A stretch of DNA of 64,000 nt from Adiantum capillus-veneris (lineage: Eukaryota > Streptophyta > Polypodiopsida > Polypodiales > Pteridaceae). The DNA is taken from NCBI GenBank assembly GCA_014529385.2, contig CM043943.1:98142855-98206854 (forward strand), written 5' to 3'. Position numbers and translations under genes: made by a program. The notes below the pieces were generated by a model, which was not told the DNA's origin, did no database searches, and saw only the letters and a list, made by a program, of their open reading frames with translations. Shown one piece after another: positions 21,240 to 31,897 of this stretch (its first letter is position 1; every line of letters begins with the position of its first letter).

Positions 21240-23612
21240 GGAAAAAAAAAACTTGCTTCAAACATTGATTTTGAAGCTAAATGAGCTTTTAAAAAAAAAA
21301 GCTTAGTTGAATAAAAATCTGAAAAAAGCTCCCTGAAAACCTCAACTCCTTGCTATTTGGACATTGATGGACATGCTTCTCACACAAGCATCTAACTCCA
21401 TTGCTATTTGAGTCTCTTGAACAAGCATCTGGGCACCCGACGTAAGCTTAAGGGACATTATGCCACCAATCGGCTAAAAGAGCTGAGAGCACTATGGCAC
21501 CATGTGGGAACCACGTAAGCCATGTGCACTGTCGAAGTGTGAACTTTATAAAGCCATGTGGGGAAATTAGTATATACGAACTTTGAGAAGCAGAGAAAAA
21601 GGGAAAGCGGAAATGTAGCAGCGGGAACTCCAGAGTTTGTTGGCCGAGTCGAGTTTTCAATGCTGCAGGGGCCTGTAGGTTGGATTTTCTCATCACGTGT
21701 GAAGTCTACGGGCGCAAAAGGGTCTGATGGGTAGAGCTGCTAAAGCTGGGTCGGCAGAGCAGATGGCGAGTTCTTTATGTTAATCCTGCAATCTCTGCAT
21801 TCACCAGGTTACTTGTTGCGAAGGGTGTTGCCCGGCAGAAATCAGCATGGTTTTGAGGGTCAAATTTTGACAGACTGAGGGTTTACATACTCGAGTAGGT
21901 TCACTTTTTCTGCCAATTAAGAGTTTTTAGCTACTAAGCGGTGAAGAATCCCTCTGCATTCCTGCATTAACATGCTAGAAGAACAGCTTAGCCAAGAAGG
22001 CAATGCACATTAGAACCCCTTATCTCTCATACCTTGAAGCTACCTGATCACGATGGCTGGCCCTTGGCATCATACCTTTTTAACAGAATTGGAAGATGTC
22101 CAGGCTTTGAATGAGTGCAACGAATTCAATAACCAAGGGTAAGATTTTGATACTTTTAGACATGAAGTCTGCTGAAGTCTTTACAATATTTGACTTTTTT
22201 TTCAGGGTCTTTTTGATTTTCCAATCATGATTTTGAATTCCTTATATTATGGTTCTTCCAAATTTGTGTGTTGTGATAAGATCTCTTTTACGAATTTTTT
22301 TAAAAGGTCTTTTCACTTCACGATTCTTTTCTCGTTGTTTGTCAATAATTGGAGCATTTTGGTAGTGAAGATTGTGATATAGTCTTTAGTAATCAATGAG
22401 CAGTAAGATAGGTGATGCTGATGAGAGTGTATGCCCATGAAGATTATGTGTTGGCTTTCAGCAGTGTGTGCTTCTTAGCTGGTCAACCAAAAGGGCGGGC
22501 CGTCATTGAGATAGCATCCCTCGGAGCAATGTATCTAATTTTCAAATTTATTTAGTTGAGTAACTTTGTGCTTCAGGAGTGCAAATTATTCTGTCTCGCC
22601 TTTATGGTGAGTTGTGTCTACATGGCTCCTTTATTCTTATCTATGGTGTTGAAACCTTAAGCCAGTATTTTCTTAAATAGCTTTTGCTACCTTCCAAAAA
22701 GGTGTTGATTTTTTTGTAGAAAAAGTGTTACCATTTTGCTGTAGTTTCATTGGTCGGTCCACAACAGACAATGAGCCCCTTGGAGCTTTGCAGTTTGTGG
22801 GCCTTGGTTTTTGGGCTATTTTCAAGATCTAGTTTGGCTTCCATGTCGCTATTTCACATGAGGTGTCTTAGGGGGCATCAATGGCCCCAGATCACTAGGT
22901 TTGGATTGTCAATAATTCTCCAGAGGTGAAAAGAATGGCACCCCTAGTTTATCTTCAGCTCGCTGCCTACTTCATGTTAAGAGTTTGGCATCTCTCTAGA
23001 TTCATCCAGATGCCTGGCCAAAGTGAGGTAGTCTTTTGATATCGACCTGTGTCTAGCCATGTGGTGGCGCCTAGGTTTTTGGCTCTTTCCGTGGTCTTGT
23101 ATTCTCCAGTTCGCAAGGAATATTTTTCCCTTGCCATCGCAGATTCCCCCCTGAGCCCTAGGGGCCTTTGGTGCCCCGTTTCCCTATTTTCTCATATATA
23201 GCCCTTATTTTCCATTTTGTGGGGAAGTAGGAGTGGGTCGAGCAGCTTGCTAGTACCTATATATGAGAGGCAGGGGGAGGCCTAATGGCATGTGTTGTGC
23301 TCAGCCTGTAGGTTAAGGGGCTATTCCTAGTGTGAGGGTGTAGGCAGCCTATAGGGAGGGCAGCCCCAACGTTTTTGGGGTGCAACCCATCCCATCGTTT
23401 TGGGCAGCTTGGCGATGACCTCAGATACTGCAGTATCTATGAAGCAGCACCATGGTCACCATGAAACGCGTTTCGGCGGGTTTGGACAGGTGAAATGTTT
23501 TAAGCTGTGAAACGTTTAATTGATAAAGTGAAACACATGCCGTTTAGATAACAAGAAGCTACCATAGTTTGAGGTTTTAGGATCTTTCAATATCCGTATA
23601 TGCATCTTTCGG
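21240..23612. other. Noncoding stretch with one exon-like segment
   Basis: No TE coding. Apart from the exon-like segment at 22053-22138, nothing recognisable was seen. GC is somewhat higher from about 22780 to 23450, with no open frame of note. Confidence 0.45.
22053..22138 (+). other. Possible first coding exon of an unidentified cellular gene
   Basis: An ATG opens 28 codons beginning MAGPWHHTFLTELEDVQALN and runs into a consensus splice donor (GTAAGA at 22139-22144). The composition differs from the AT-rich surroundings. No downstream exon could be identified before the retroelement cluster at 23613, and no family is recognised. Confidence 0.25.
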
Positions 23613-25558
23613 TGTCACGTGACACATCCAACCCTATGTGTCCGTGGACAAGCTACAGCATGACCGGGGTTACAGTTTAGTCAAGTCAGTCTAGAAGAGG
23701 GAGTGATCTGGCACTTTTGTGAGTATGTTCGTAGACCGTGCATGTCCAGACACTTAGATTAGATGCATATCCTTTGGTTGCATACAACATGATCATCAAC
23801 AGTTCCATCAGAATCCATTAGGAGCATTTTCCAGTGCATTAAACCTATTTTCCCTATTTTTGACATTTTTCACTTATTATTTTTAAGTGACTTTTGTTGG
23901 GAACTAGGTAGGGCAAATTTCATAAGTTTGCATATAAGAAACCTAGCGCTAGCACTTTCTGGCAGAAGAGGCAGCAGGAACAGTTTGTTCAACAGGCAAC
24001 TTCTCAGCAAGACCCCCATCAGCATTGGATGCCTAGCGTTTTGCAGCATCTGCAGCAAGGCTAGCGTTTTTCATCAAGAACCCAGATCAGCCAGCGTTTT
24101 TGCATCTGCATCAGACTGGCGACAACAGAGGACAGATCAGCCTTAGCGTTAGTGATTTGCACCAGCAGACACAACGTTTTTGCAGCAGGACTCATTTTCA
24201 GACCTGGCGTTTTTGGATCAGCAGACCATCCTAGCGTTTTGCAGATCCTTCGCGACGGAACAGTTAGAAGCATCAGCGTTTTCAATTTTCAGCACTTAGA
24301 CACAACATAACAAGTCCCAAACCTCACAGATCTCACCTTCCTGCAGCAAATCCTCGCCGCACGTCAGATCCCGCGAAGTTTGTAGATTCAGCCGGGAAAA
24401 CGAAGATTTCAGCATCTGCGTTTTCAGCGCGTCGTCATCGACATCGTCACCGACATAGAGTCAAAATTCAACAGATAGAAGATTTGCAGATTCAGCCATT
24501 AGCGTTTTCAGATTTCAGCCCGTCTCGTCGTCGTCCTCATCATCGTCGACATCAAGTCCAAGCATTATAGAGATTTGTGCTCGTTGTAAAACCCTCCTCC
24601 GAAGGCCCCTCTCTATGGCGAGAGTGGTCTACTTATGATTGCACAAATCTCTACAATGCTTGGACTTGCCGACGATGTCGACGACGACGAGACGGGCTAA
24701 AATATGAAAATGCTAAGGACTGAAATCTGCAAATCTTGTATTTGCTGAATTCTGACTCTATGTCGGTGACGATGTCGATGACGACCATGTGACGACGACG
24801 CGCTGAAAACACAGATGCTGGAATCTGCGTTTTCTAGGTTGAAACTGAAAACCTGAAAACTTTGCGGGATCTTACCGTGTGGCGAGGATCTGCTGTGGGA
24901 AGGTGAGATCTGCGAGGTTCGGGACTTGTTCTGCGAGTGCTAAGGGCTGAAAACTGAAAACGCTGGTCCTAGGGCTGAATCTGTCGCGATGATCTGCAAA
25001 AACGCTAGGGATGTTTTCTGTCCTGTTGCAAAAACGCTAGGGAATTTGCAGAGTCTGAGGTCGTTAGGTTGGTCTGCAATGCAAAACGCTAGGGCTGATC
25101 TGCAATGGAGAAAAACATTGTCTGTTCTTGGTTGAAAACGCTAAGTCATCCGCCGAGGGGGGTCTTTCTGAGAAGGTGCACTGTGGATGTCAGGTCCTTG
25201 TTGCCTCTTCTGCCAAAAAGTGCTAGCGCTAGGTTTTTATTTATACAAATTTAGCAAAATTGCCCTACCTACTTTCCAACAAAAGTCACTTAAAAATAAC
25301 AAGTGAAAAATGTCAAAAATAGGGAAAATAGGTCTATGCACTGTAAAAATGCTATTGATGGGATCTGACTGGAATCTGATGGTCATACCGTGTGCAACCA
25401 GAGGATATGCATCTAATCTAAGTGTCTGGACATGCACGGTCTGCGAACAGCTCACAAAAGTGCATATCACTTCCTATTCTAGACTGACTTGACTGACTGA
25501 ACCCTGGTTGTGCTATAGCTTGCCCACGGACACATAGGGTTGGATGTGTCACGTGACA
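23613..25558. repeat. Imperfect palindrome of 1.9 kb made of two inverted LTR copies
   Basis: The left arm 23613-24580 and right arm 24641-25558 are inverted copies of one LTR, each with TGTCACGTGACA at its outer end, separated by a 60-nt loop. Both arms carry many tagcgtttt/aaaacgcta words. The right arm is the 3' LTR of the minus-strand element at 24585-28589. The left arm is an inverted, truncated LTR joined with a few filler bases. Confidence 0.88.
24585..25558 (-). repeat. 3' LTR of the non-autonomous element (lacks about 204 bp at its inner-R/U5 end)
   Basis: Collinear with 27686-28589 but lacks the part corresponding to 27482-27685. The truncation point abuts the inverted left arm. 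Confidence 0.85.
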
Positions 25559-25570
25559 TCCCCGCCTTTT
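25559..25570 (-). other. Polypurine tract of the non-autonomous element
   Basis: The plus-strand tccccgcctttt lies directly inside the 3' LTR and reads as a purine run on the element strand. Confidence 0.7.
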
Positions 25571-26013
25571 CAAAGTGAGGTACTGGTACCGAACTGTATG
25601 GCGTCGTGGGAGATCGCCAATAGCATCTGGAATCCTGGAAGGGACTCTTCGCCAGCCCATTCTGATGTGCGGGTCGTGCGGTACTTGAACTTCATAAAGG
25701 TCTGCAACGCTTGCTTCTTTGGGCCGCGCCGAAAGTGACAAAAAGTCTTCTGTAGCTCCTTCAATGCTTCAACTTCGTCTAGAGTCATGCTTCTTTCTTC
25801 TTCAAGAATCTCCATGGCTGAAAATTCCTGAAACCATTTCCAACACAAAACCATGAACATATCTATTCCATGTAAAGTGACTAGAAAGAATCTTGTCTTC
25901 CTCAAAGACCGTGCATGCAATGTAGATGAACAAAGAGACGGAGTGCCAAATCGTTCACCACACACACGCAAACAATGAGATCGAATCTTTCTCTTCTGAT
26001 CTAAAGCAATCAA
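25570..26013 (-). CDS. Hypothetical ORF of the non-autonomous element
   Basis: 147 codons ending at the purine tract. Contains EILEEERSMTLDEVEALKEL and a basic stretch FCHFRRGPKKQAL. No known domain. It may be the C-terminal part of the gag-like protein after a frame break, or a chance ORF. Confidence 0.35.
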   Translation of the reverse strand: MIALDQKRKIRSHCLRVCGERFGTPSLCSSTLHARSLRKTRFFLVTLHGIDMFMVLCWKWFQEFSAMEILEEERSMTLDEVEALKELQKTFCHFRRGPKKQALQTFMKFKYRTTRTSEWAGEESLPGFQMLLAISHDAIQFGTSTSL

Positions 26014-26488
26014 CTATGGCAATTCACAACGGAAATGCCCATGCTTGGTGCTCATACTTTCTTGTGCTCTTTCTACAACTATGTCATGCCAAGGAAGAGA
26101 CATGGAATGTGACCTCCTTGAATGCATACTTTTCAGCTTTTCATGAACAATCCGCATACATTCGTGCTCATTCATGGGTGAAACGTGCTCAACGTACAAT
26201 ATGTCATGCCTAGGAAAAGGGATCACATATAGACGCTAACGAAAATACAGGAAACGATCACGAATGAAACACTCGTACAATGCGTGTTGACAAATCATTC
26301 GAACACGTAGTACTTCCTGTAAGGGTTCTTTGGACCTAGGCTCGAGAGCCAAGATCGGTTCTTCGTGATTGATCGAATCTGCAATGAGGTTAGCTTTGCT
26401 AGAAAAAGTATCCACTCACTCATCCTTCTTGTGAACAATCACATCTTCTTCATGCAAATCATCATGCTTGTGAGAAATCACATCTTGA

Positions 26489-27019
26489 TCATGCAACATG
26501 CTTGTCATTGTCATCCAAATCATCATGCTCATCATTATCATTCAAATCATCATGCTCATGATTATCAGGCAATTCATTATGCTTATCATCATGCAAATCC
26601 TGTGTATCATGCCTTGGAGAAGAAGAGACTGAGAGTGTCTCCTTTTCCCGAATCTCTTGCATCTGTGCCTGAACTTGAGAAAAGGGTCGCAAGAATTCTT
26701 TCATGTGTTGATCGCTCTTCTCTTGTCGTGCTTTGGTCTCGCGGTCATATTCTGCTTGTCTTGCTTTGTTCTCGCGATGTATGGCTGCTACTCTTTCTGT
26801 GTATTGACGCTCTATGGCTGTCATCTTTTCTTCGTGTTCACGCTCTATTTCTGCTTTTCGGTCTAACTTCTTGTCCATCATCCTCTTGTCGAAAAGTGTC
26901 ATAGGATCTGGTGCAATCTTTGGCGTAAATGGGGAAGGGGGAGGGTCGAAAAAACCTCATGGTGGGGAAAATTCTTCTTCGCCTCTCTCATGCTCATCAC
27001 CTTCAAGCGAAGTATCCAT
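26489..27019 (-). pseudogene. Gag-position coiled-coil protein of the non-autonomous element
   Basis: From the ATG at 27019 (MDTSLEGDEHERGEEEF), interrupted by TGA at 26957-26959 and continuing in frame to 26489. The middle is a strongly charged heptad-like region (KKLDRKAEIEREHEEKMTAI, then ERQYTERVAAI) expected to form a coiled coil. The C-terminus is His/Asp/Asn-rich with repeated HDDLNDND-type units. No zinc knuckle or capsid domain is visible. Its place downstream of the priming site suggests a structural role, which is inference. Confidence 0.5.
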
Positions 27020-27468
27020 TCTGCTTCGAGTGATGACCATCCACTGAAGTCTTGGGTTCTTGTGGTCTTTGGTTCTTAAGTTCACGAGGAACTTGGGTTC
27101 TTGCGGGTCTTGGGTTCTTGAGGTTCTTGAGGGTCTTCTTTTGCTTGCAATCTGTGTTCGAGAAGGATCTTCTCTTCACCCGAGTTCTGCTCTTTTCCGC
27201 CGGCGCACCCCTTGGCGGCCTTGCGCTCACACCAAGGTTGCTTTTTCCCACCTCACGTCGATTGACCGGCAGTTAAGTGCACGGTCCGCTCTCAATGAGT
27301 GAAAAGAGGCACAAGGGGAGACTGTACAAGCCCTTCTTTCTTGGGTTTCTTGTCACTCTTTAAAAACACGATTAGGAATCGACACGCCCAAGTGAACTTG
27401 GGTTCGTGCGACCTCAAATTATGTGGTTCTTGTGGTTCTTTCCTTGAGTGATACAGAACACTGCCAAA

Positions 27469-27480
27469 GCTCTGATACCG
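27469..27480 (-). other. Primer-binding site of the non-autonomous element
   Basis: The minus strand reads CGGTATCAGAGC, the initiator-Met type with one mismatch at the first base, next to the LTR starting at 27482. Confidence 0.8.
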
Positions 27481-27481
27481 A

Positions 27482-28589
27482 TGTAAGGTGCAGCGGAATG
27501 AATGTTCGAACTTTGCTCAAGATGAGTGCTCCGAACTGTGCTCAAGGTTCCTTTTACTTACGGAAGGGAGAGCCTTCCGTTCCTTTAGTGAGAGAGTGCA
27601 ATGAACACAAACAAAGTGAATGGACACTGTGAATGGAAGTGCATGAGACTGAGAGATAGAGAAGAGAATACGACACCAGAGATGATGTAAAACCCTCCTC
27701 TGAAGGTCCCACTCTCTATGGCGAGAGTGGTCTACTTATGATTGCACAAATCTCTACAATGAATTGAACTTGCCGATGATGTCGACGACGATGAGATGGG
27801 CTAAAAGCTGAAAACGCTAAGGGCTGAAATTTGCAAATCTTGTATCTGCTGAATTCTGACTCTATGTCGATGATGACGATACGACGACGACGCGCTGAAA
27901 ACGCAGATGTTGAAATCTGCGTTTTCTGGGCTGAAACTGAAAACTTTTCGGGATCTGACCGTGTGGCGAGGATCTGTTGCGGGAAGGAGGTTTGGGACTT
28001 GTTCTGCGAGTGCTAAGGGCTGAAACTGAAAAGGTTGGTCCTAGGGTTGACTCTGTCGCGATGATCTGCAAAAACGCTAGGGAATTTGCAGAGTCTGAGG
28101 TCGCCAGGTTGGTCTGCAATGCAAAACGCTGGGGCTGATCTACAATGGAGAAAAGCGCTGGCTGTTCTTGGCTGAAAACACTAAGTCATCTGCCCGGGGG
28201 GTCTTGCTGAGAAGGTGCACTGTGGATGTCAGGTCCCTGCTGCTTCTTCTGCCAGAAAGTGCTAGCGCTAGGTTTTTATTTATACAAATTTAGCAAAATT
28301 GCCCTACCTACTTTCCAACAAAAGTCACTTGAAAATAATAAGTGAAAAATGTCAAAAATAGGAAAAATAGGTCTATGCACTGTAAAAATGCTACTGATGG
28401 GATTCGATTGGAATCTGATGGTCATACTGTGTGCAACGAGAGGATATGCGTCTAATCTAAGTGTCTGGACATGCACGGTCTGCGAACAGACTCACAAAAG
28501 TGCCAGATCACTTCCTATTCTAGACTGACTGAACCTTGGTTGTGCTGTAGCTTGTCCATGGACGCATAGGGTTGGAGTGTCACGTGACA
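27482..28589 (-). repeat. 5' LTR of the non-autonomous element
   Basis: 1108 bp from tgtaaggtg to gtgacgtgaca-type end (TGTCACGTGACA at 28578-28589). Its right 900 bp match 24585-25558 and, inverted, 23613-24580. Confidence 0.85.
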
Positions 28590-28618
28590 GATGTCCTCTA
28601 GTGATGCGACGGGATTGT

Positions 28619-28642
28619 GCAGGAGAGAGAGAGAGAGAGAGA
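28619..28642. repeat. (GA)n microsatellite
   Basis: About 12 GA units. Confidence 0.9.
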
Positions 28643-28707
28643 ATTGTGCCCGGGTGAGAGTTTACGGTGAGAGTGATCACACACTCACTCGTCAACACCT
28701 CTTTATC

Positions 28708-28756
28708 GATGGAAAGCTTAGCCGCTCTTGATCCTTAACCTCCTCAAGGGGAAGAT
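28708..28756. repeat. Isolated left unit of the 64-bp minisatellite
   Basis: The sequence aagcttagccgctcttgatc and following bases match the repeat units at 30672-30939. It is separated from them by the solo LTR that inserted into the array. Confidence 0.75.
28752..28756. repeat. Solo LTR target-site duplication, left copy (AAGAT)
   Basis: Identical to 30661-30665. Confidence 0.88.
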
Positions 28757-29118
28757 TGAAACCGGCCTTGAGCCTTATTAAAGAGTGGTAAACTTTAGCT
28801 TTCACCGTAAAGAAACTTCACAAATGAACTTGCAACTGAATTCACCACTTCAAAACAATCCACGACTTGGTAGCTAGAGTGCTCCCAAGTAGACAATGAC
28901 ACCCTGTTGGCCCCAAAGATTGGCGCCTCTTTTGGTATTTCTTCATTCTTATTAAACCAAAGAATAACTGTAATCTTCTACAAGATGTCCTACTTTTATT
29001 GGGCTGAAATTTCCCTACTCGAGCCCAATTTCGGCAGCATAACGACAGTAGAAGTCATCACGGTCAAGAACACAAGTAGGTAAATGGTGGTTTCCCACGT
29101 ACTCTAGAGCATTTTTAT

Positions 29119-30246
29119 AGACCTAGCAAGAAATTACAGCACCACTGAATTCTCTGTTTTTGGCCTCTAAATTGCACCAACACACCTATTCGATGATTCT
29201 GTAGCTTCCCCGAAGCTCCTGGTACATTTAGGCATCAAATTTCACCATAACCCTAAACCTACAAAATATTACAGCAAGCTGTAATTCTCTGTTTTGTGTT
29301 CTGATTCGTGTATCGATCACTCTTGTGGGTAGCTCTCGAGCTCCCGCACCTATAGAGTTACTTGCCCTTCGATTTAGGTGTGGTTTCTCTCGAGAAATCT
29401 CTCTAATGGTCTTGATAGCACCTGTACTGGCTGTGAATCCGTGATTACTGATTCGATACTTGTGCAAGAGGCTTAATCTAGCATAGAAACCCCACAATTG
29501 TACATAACAAATGAAAAGCCGTTGAGCTGGGCATCACGAATATGTATTCAAAAGGGGAGAGAGATGCATGAGAGCGGAATCATCGTGCTACATAAGGCAG
29601 AGAAGAAGGCAAGCTTTCCATCAAAACTGTGATCACCTGCACCCACTACTCAACAGACACTGTATTCACAATGACTAAAATCAGACCTAGCAAGAAATTA
29701 CAGCACCACTGAATTCTCTGTTTTTGGCCTCTAAATTGCACCAACACACCTATTCGATGATTCCGTAGCTTCCCCGAAGCTCCTGGTACATTTAGGCATC
29801 AAATTTCACCATAACCCTAAACCTACAAAATATTACAGCAAGCTGTAATTCTCTGTTTTGTGTTCTGATTCGTGTATCGATCACTCTTGTGGGTAGCTCT
29901 CGAGCTCCCGCACCTATAGAGTTACTTGCCCTTCGATTTAGGTGTGGTTTCTCTCGAGAAATCTCTCTAATGGTCTTGATAGCACCTGTACTGGCTGTGA
30001 ATCCGTGATTACTGATTCGATACTTGTGCAAGAGGCTTAATCTAGCGTAGAAACCCCACAACTGTACATAACAAATGAAAAGCCGTTGAGCTGGGCATCA
30101 CGAATATGTATTCAAAAGGGGAGAGAGATGCATGAGAGCGGAATCATCGTGCTACATAAGGCAGAGAAGAAGGCAAGCTTTCCATCAAAACTGTGATCAC
30201 CTGCACCCACTACTGAACAGACACTGTATTCACAATGACTAAAATC
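29119..30246. repeat. Two 564-bp tandem copies within the solo LTR
   Basis: 29119-29682 and 29683-30246 differ at only a few sites (for example gattctg/gattccg, ctagcat/ctagcgt, actcaac/actgaac). An identical 89-codon minus-strand open frame in each copy reflects the duplication rather than a gene. The duplication is younger than the insertion. Confidence 0.95.
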
Positions 30247-30248
30247 AG

Positions 30249-30256
30249 CCCCCCCC

Positions 30257-30303
<47 letters not shown>

Positions 30304-30305
30304 CC
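30249..30305. repeat. C-run followed by (TC)n microsatellite
   Basis: About 19 C residues then TC repeats and a short C run, at the junction after the second 564-bp copy. Confidence 0.95.
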
Positions 30306-30660
30306 CAAATCGATTTGGGCGTCCCCTCCTTGCTGAGGTGTCTTGCAAATGGTTTCTAGCTGACAAGTGTCCAATTTGCTCACTTGGTTTAATTTCCTAG
30401 TATCCACCAACTCATGAAGTCTCGCTGAGGGGCCTAAATGACTTTCACTGAGTCTAGCCACTCCTTCACCAGTCAGATTTCACTGCTGATCGGCCCACCC
30501 ATCTCGTGGCTGCTTGGCCTTGACTCTTGTGTGTGAAGCTCTCGGCCATTGGCTGTTTCACACTACCATGCAATGTCCGAGCATTTGTGATTTCAAAAAG
30601 AGGGTCCCAAAAATTAAATAAAAATCAAGGAAAAGAAACCAACAAAAAAGTATCATGACA

Positions 30661-30665
30661 AAGAT
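30661..30665. repeat. Solo LTR target-site duplication, right copy (AAGAT)
   Basis: Identical to 28752-28756. Confidence 0.88.
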
Positions 30666-30671
30666 TCTGAA

Positions 30672-30939
30672 GAAACATCCTGCGGGGAGGCTTAACCACC
30701 CTTGATGCTTAACCGCCTCAAGGGAAAGCCTCCCGGAAACATCTTGCAGGAAACTATAGCCGCCCTTGGTGCCCAGCCGCTTGAAGGGGAAGCCTCCCAG
30801 GAAACATCCTTCAGGGAAGCTTAACCACCCTTGGTGCTTAGCTGCCTCAAAGGAAACTTCTCAGGGAACTTCCTGCGGGGAAGCTCAACCGCCCTTGGTG
30901 CTTAGCCGCCTCAAGAGAAACTTCCTAGGAAACTTCTTG
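30672..30939. repeat. 64-bp minisatellite, four units
   Basis: Units begin gaaacatcctgcggggagg, then accacccttgatgcttaacc. Four copies run at a 64-bp spacing, diverged by roughly 10-20 percent, ending in a partial fifth. The array originally continued left to 28708. Confidence 0.88.
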
Positions 30940-31544
30940 ATTATGGCACAAAAAGCATTCGGAAGAATATCTCTCTCCTCTCCAATTCTCCATGAATAGC
31001 GTGCAAAATTGACTTACTCTAGAATGTGAAATCCCTCTTACCATGACATGCATGCGGAGGGTATTTCCATGTCCTAGGGTGGCATCTCCCAAAGACACCC
31101 TCACACGAACGGTAGCCGAGAGATAAGCCTCGCTAGCATCAACCTCCATGCACATGAGAATCCATGTGCAAATCACAAAAAGGAAAAAAAGACTTACCAT
31201 AGGTTCTCACCATCGGCTTGCTGTGCGTACATTAGACTCACCTCCCAGCCATAGAGCCAATAAGGGCTCATCCCTAAGCCTGGGAGCCTGCAGCTAACGG
31301 GCTAGCCTCCACTGCAAGGGCTGGTGTCCCACACCACCAAGCCCACACCAAGCGGGTGTGTGGGTAGAGCTGCCAAGGGCATAGAGTCGAAGTGTGGTGA
31401 TCACACAAGATGGCTCACAAATGAGACCTCATTCCTATGTATAAGACTCCTTAACCACCCTTCTTAACCTCCCTCAACTAAGGGTTCGTTCACACGCAGG
31501 GTCGGTTCATACTGGCCGGACATAGCTCAAGCGCCCATCCTGAT
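30940..31544. other. Unassigned noncoding stretch
   Basis: No ORF, RNA gene or element end seen. CCC/GGG-rich text with short gccttaaccaccc-like words related to the minisatellite near 31445-31475. Confidence 0.5.
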
Positions 31545-31850
31545 GTGTGGGTACATAACACCAAGGACCTTTATAAGTGTGCCATGGCCTTTCTTCTCAG
31601 CAGATTAGCTTGGGAGCACTGGGAGAGAGAGGACACTCGGACATTGTACTCTTTCAAAGTAATAATAAAGAAATACTGGAAGGGGTGTTACTCTGGGACA
31701 AGTGTATCTTGGCTCGGAACTCCCCCGTGCTGGTCAACTCTCCTCTTCTCTGTCTATTCAAGTTCATTCAGTTGTTTAAAGTCTTCTCTCGTGGGTTGCA
31801 GTAGATCTTTGGCTTGGAGTGTCCAAGTCTATTAAAGGAGTCTGCAAACT
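31545..31850 (+). repeat. Diverged gypsy LTR fragment
   Basis: The 3' half resembles the end of the LTR at 31898-32394: a cggaactcc block, ttctctcgtg, then ggcttggagtgtccaagtct. Also contains a TATA-like ctttataagtg near 31568. No canonical ends. Confidence 0.55.
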
Positions 31851-31897
31851 GTCTCGGATTCCGTCTTCGGATTCCTTGGAGCGTAAGCCGTAGCCTC

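Larger units (their letters stand above)
24585..28589 (-). mobile_element. Non-autonomous LTR retrotransposon (LARD-like)
   Basis: A minus-strand element with 5' LTR 27482-28589 and truncated 3' LTR 24585-25558. The priming site at 27469-27480 reads GGTATCAGAGC after one mismatch, and a purine tract sits at 25559-25570 (AAAAGGCGGGGA on the minus strand). The 1.9-kb interior has a gag-position coiled-coil ORF and a short second ORF but no protease, integrase or RT. It must have been mobilised in trans. Superfamily not determined. Confidence 0.82.
28757..30660 (-). repeat. Solo LTR of the Gypsy-C LTR family, enlarged by an internal duplication
   Basis: Starts tgaaaccggcc and ends catgaca like the Gypsy-C LTRs (44922-46397, 52143-53618). 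It shares collinear blocks with them, including the ttggcccc/gtatttctt segment, the gatttcggcagcataac block and the ctcgagctcccgcacct block. It is flanked by AAGAT on both sides. The internal region is missing, so it is the product of LTR-LTR recombination. It is 1904 bp long because of a 564-bp tandem duplication. Confidence 0.87.

Noticed and set aside
29228-30061. Two identical 89-codon minus-strand ORFs
   Set aside because: Identity comes from the 564-bp LTR duplication. The equivalent region of the Gypsy-C LTRs is not conserved as a protein.
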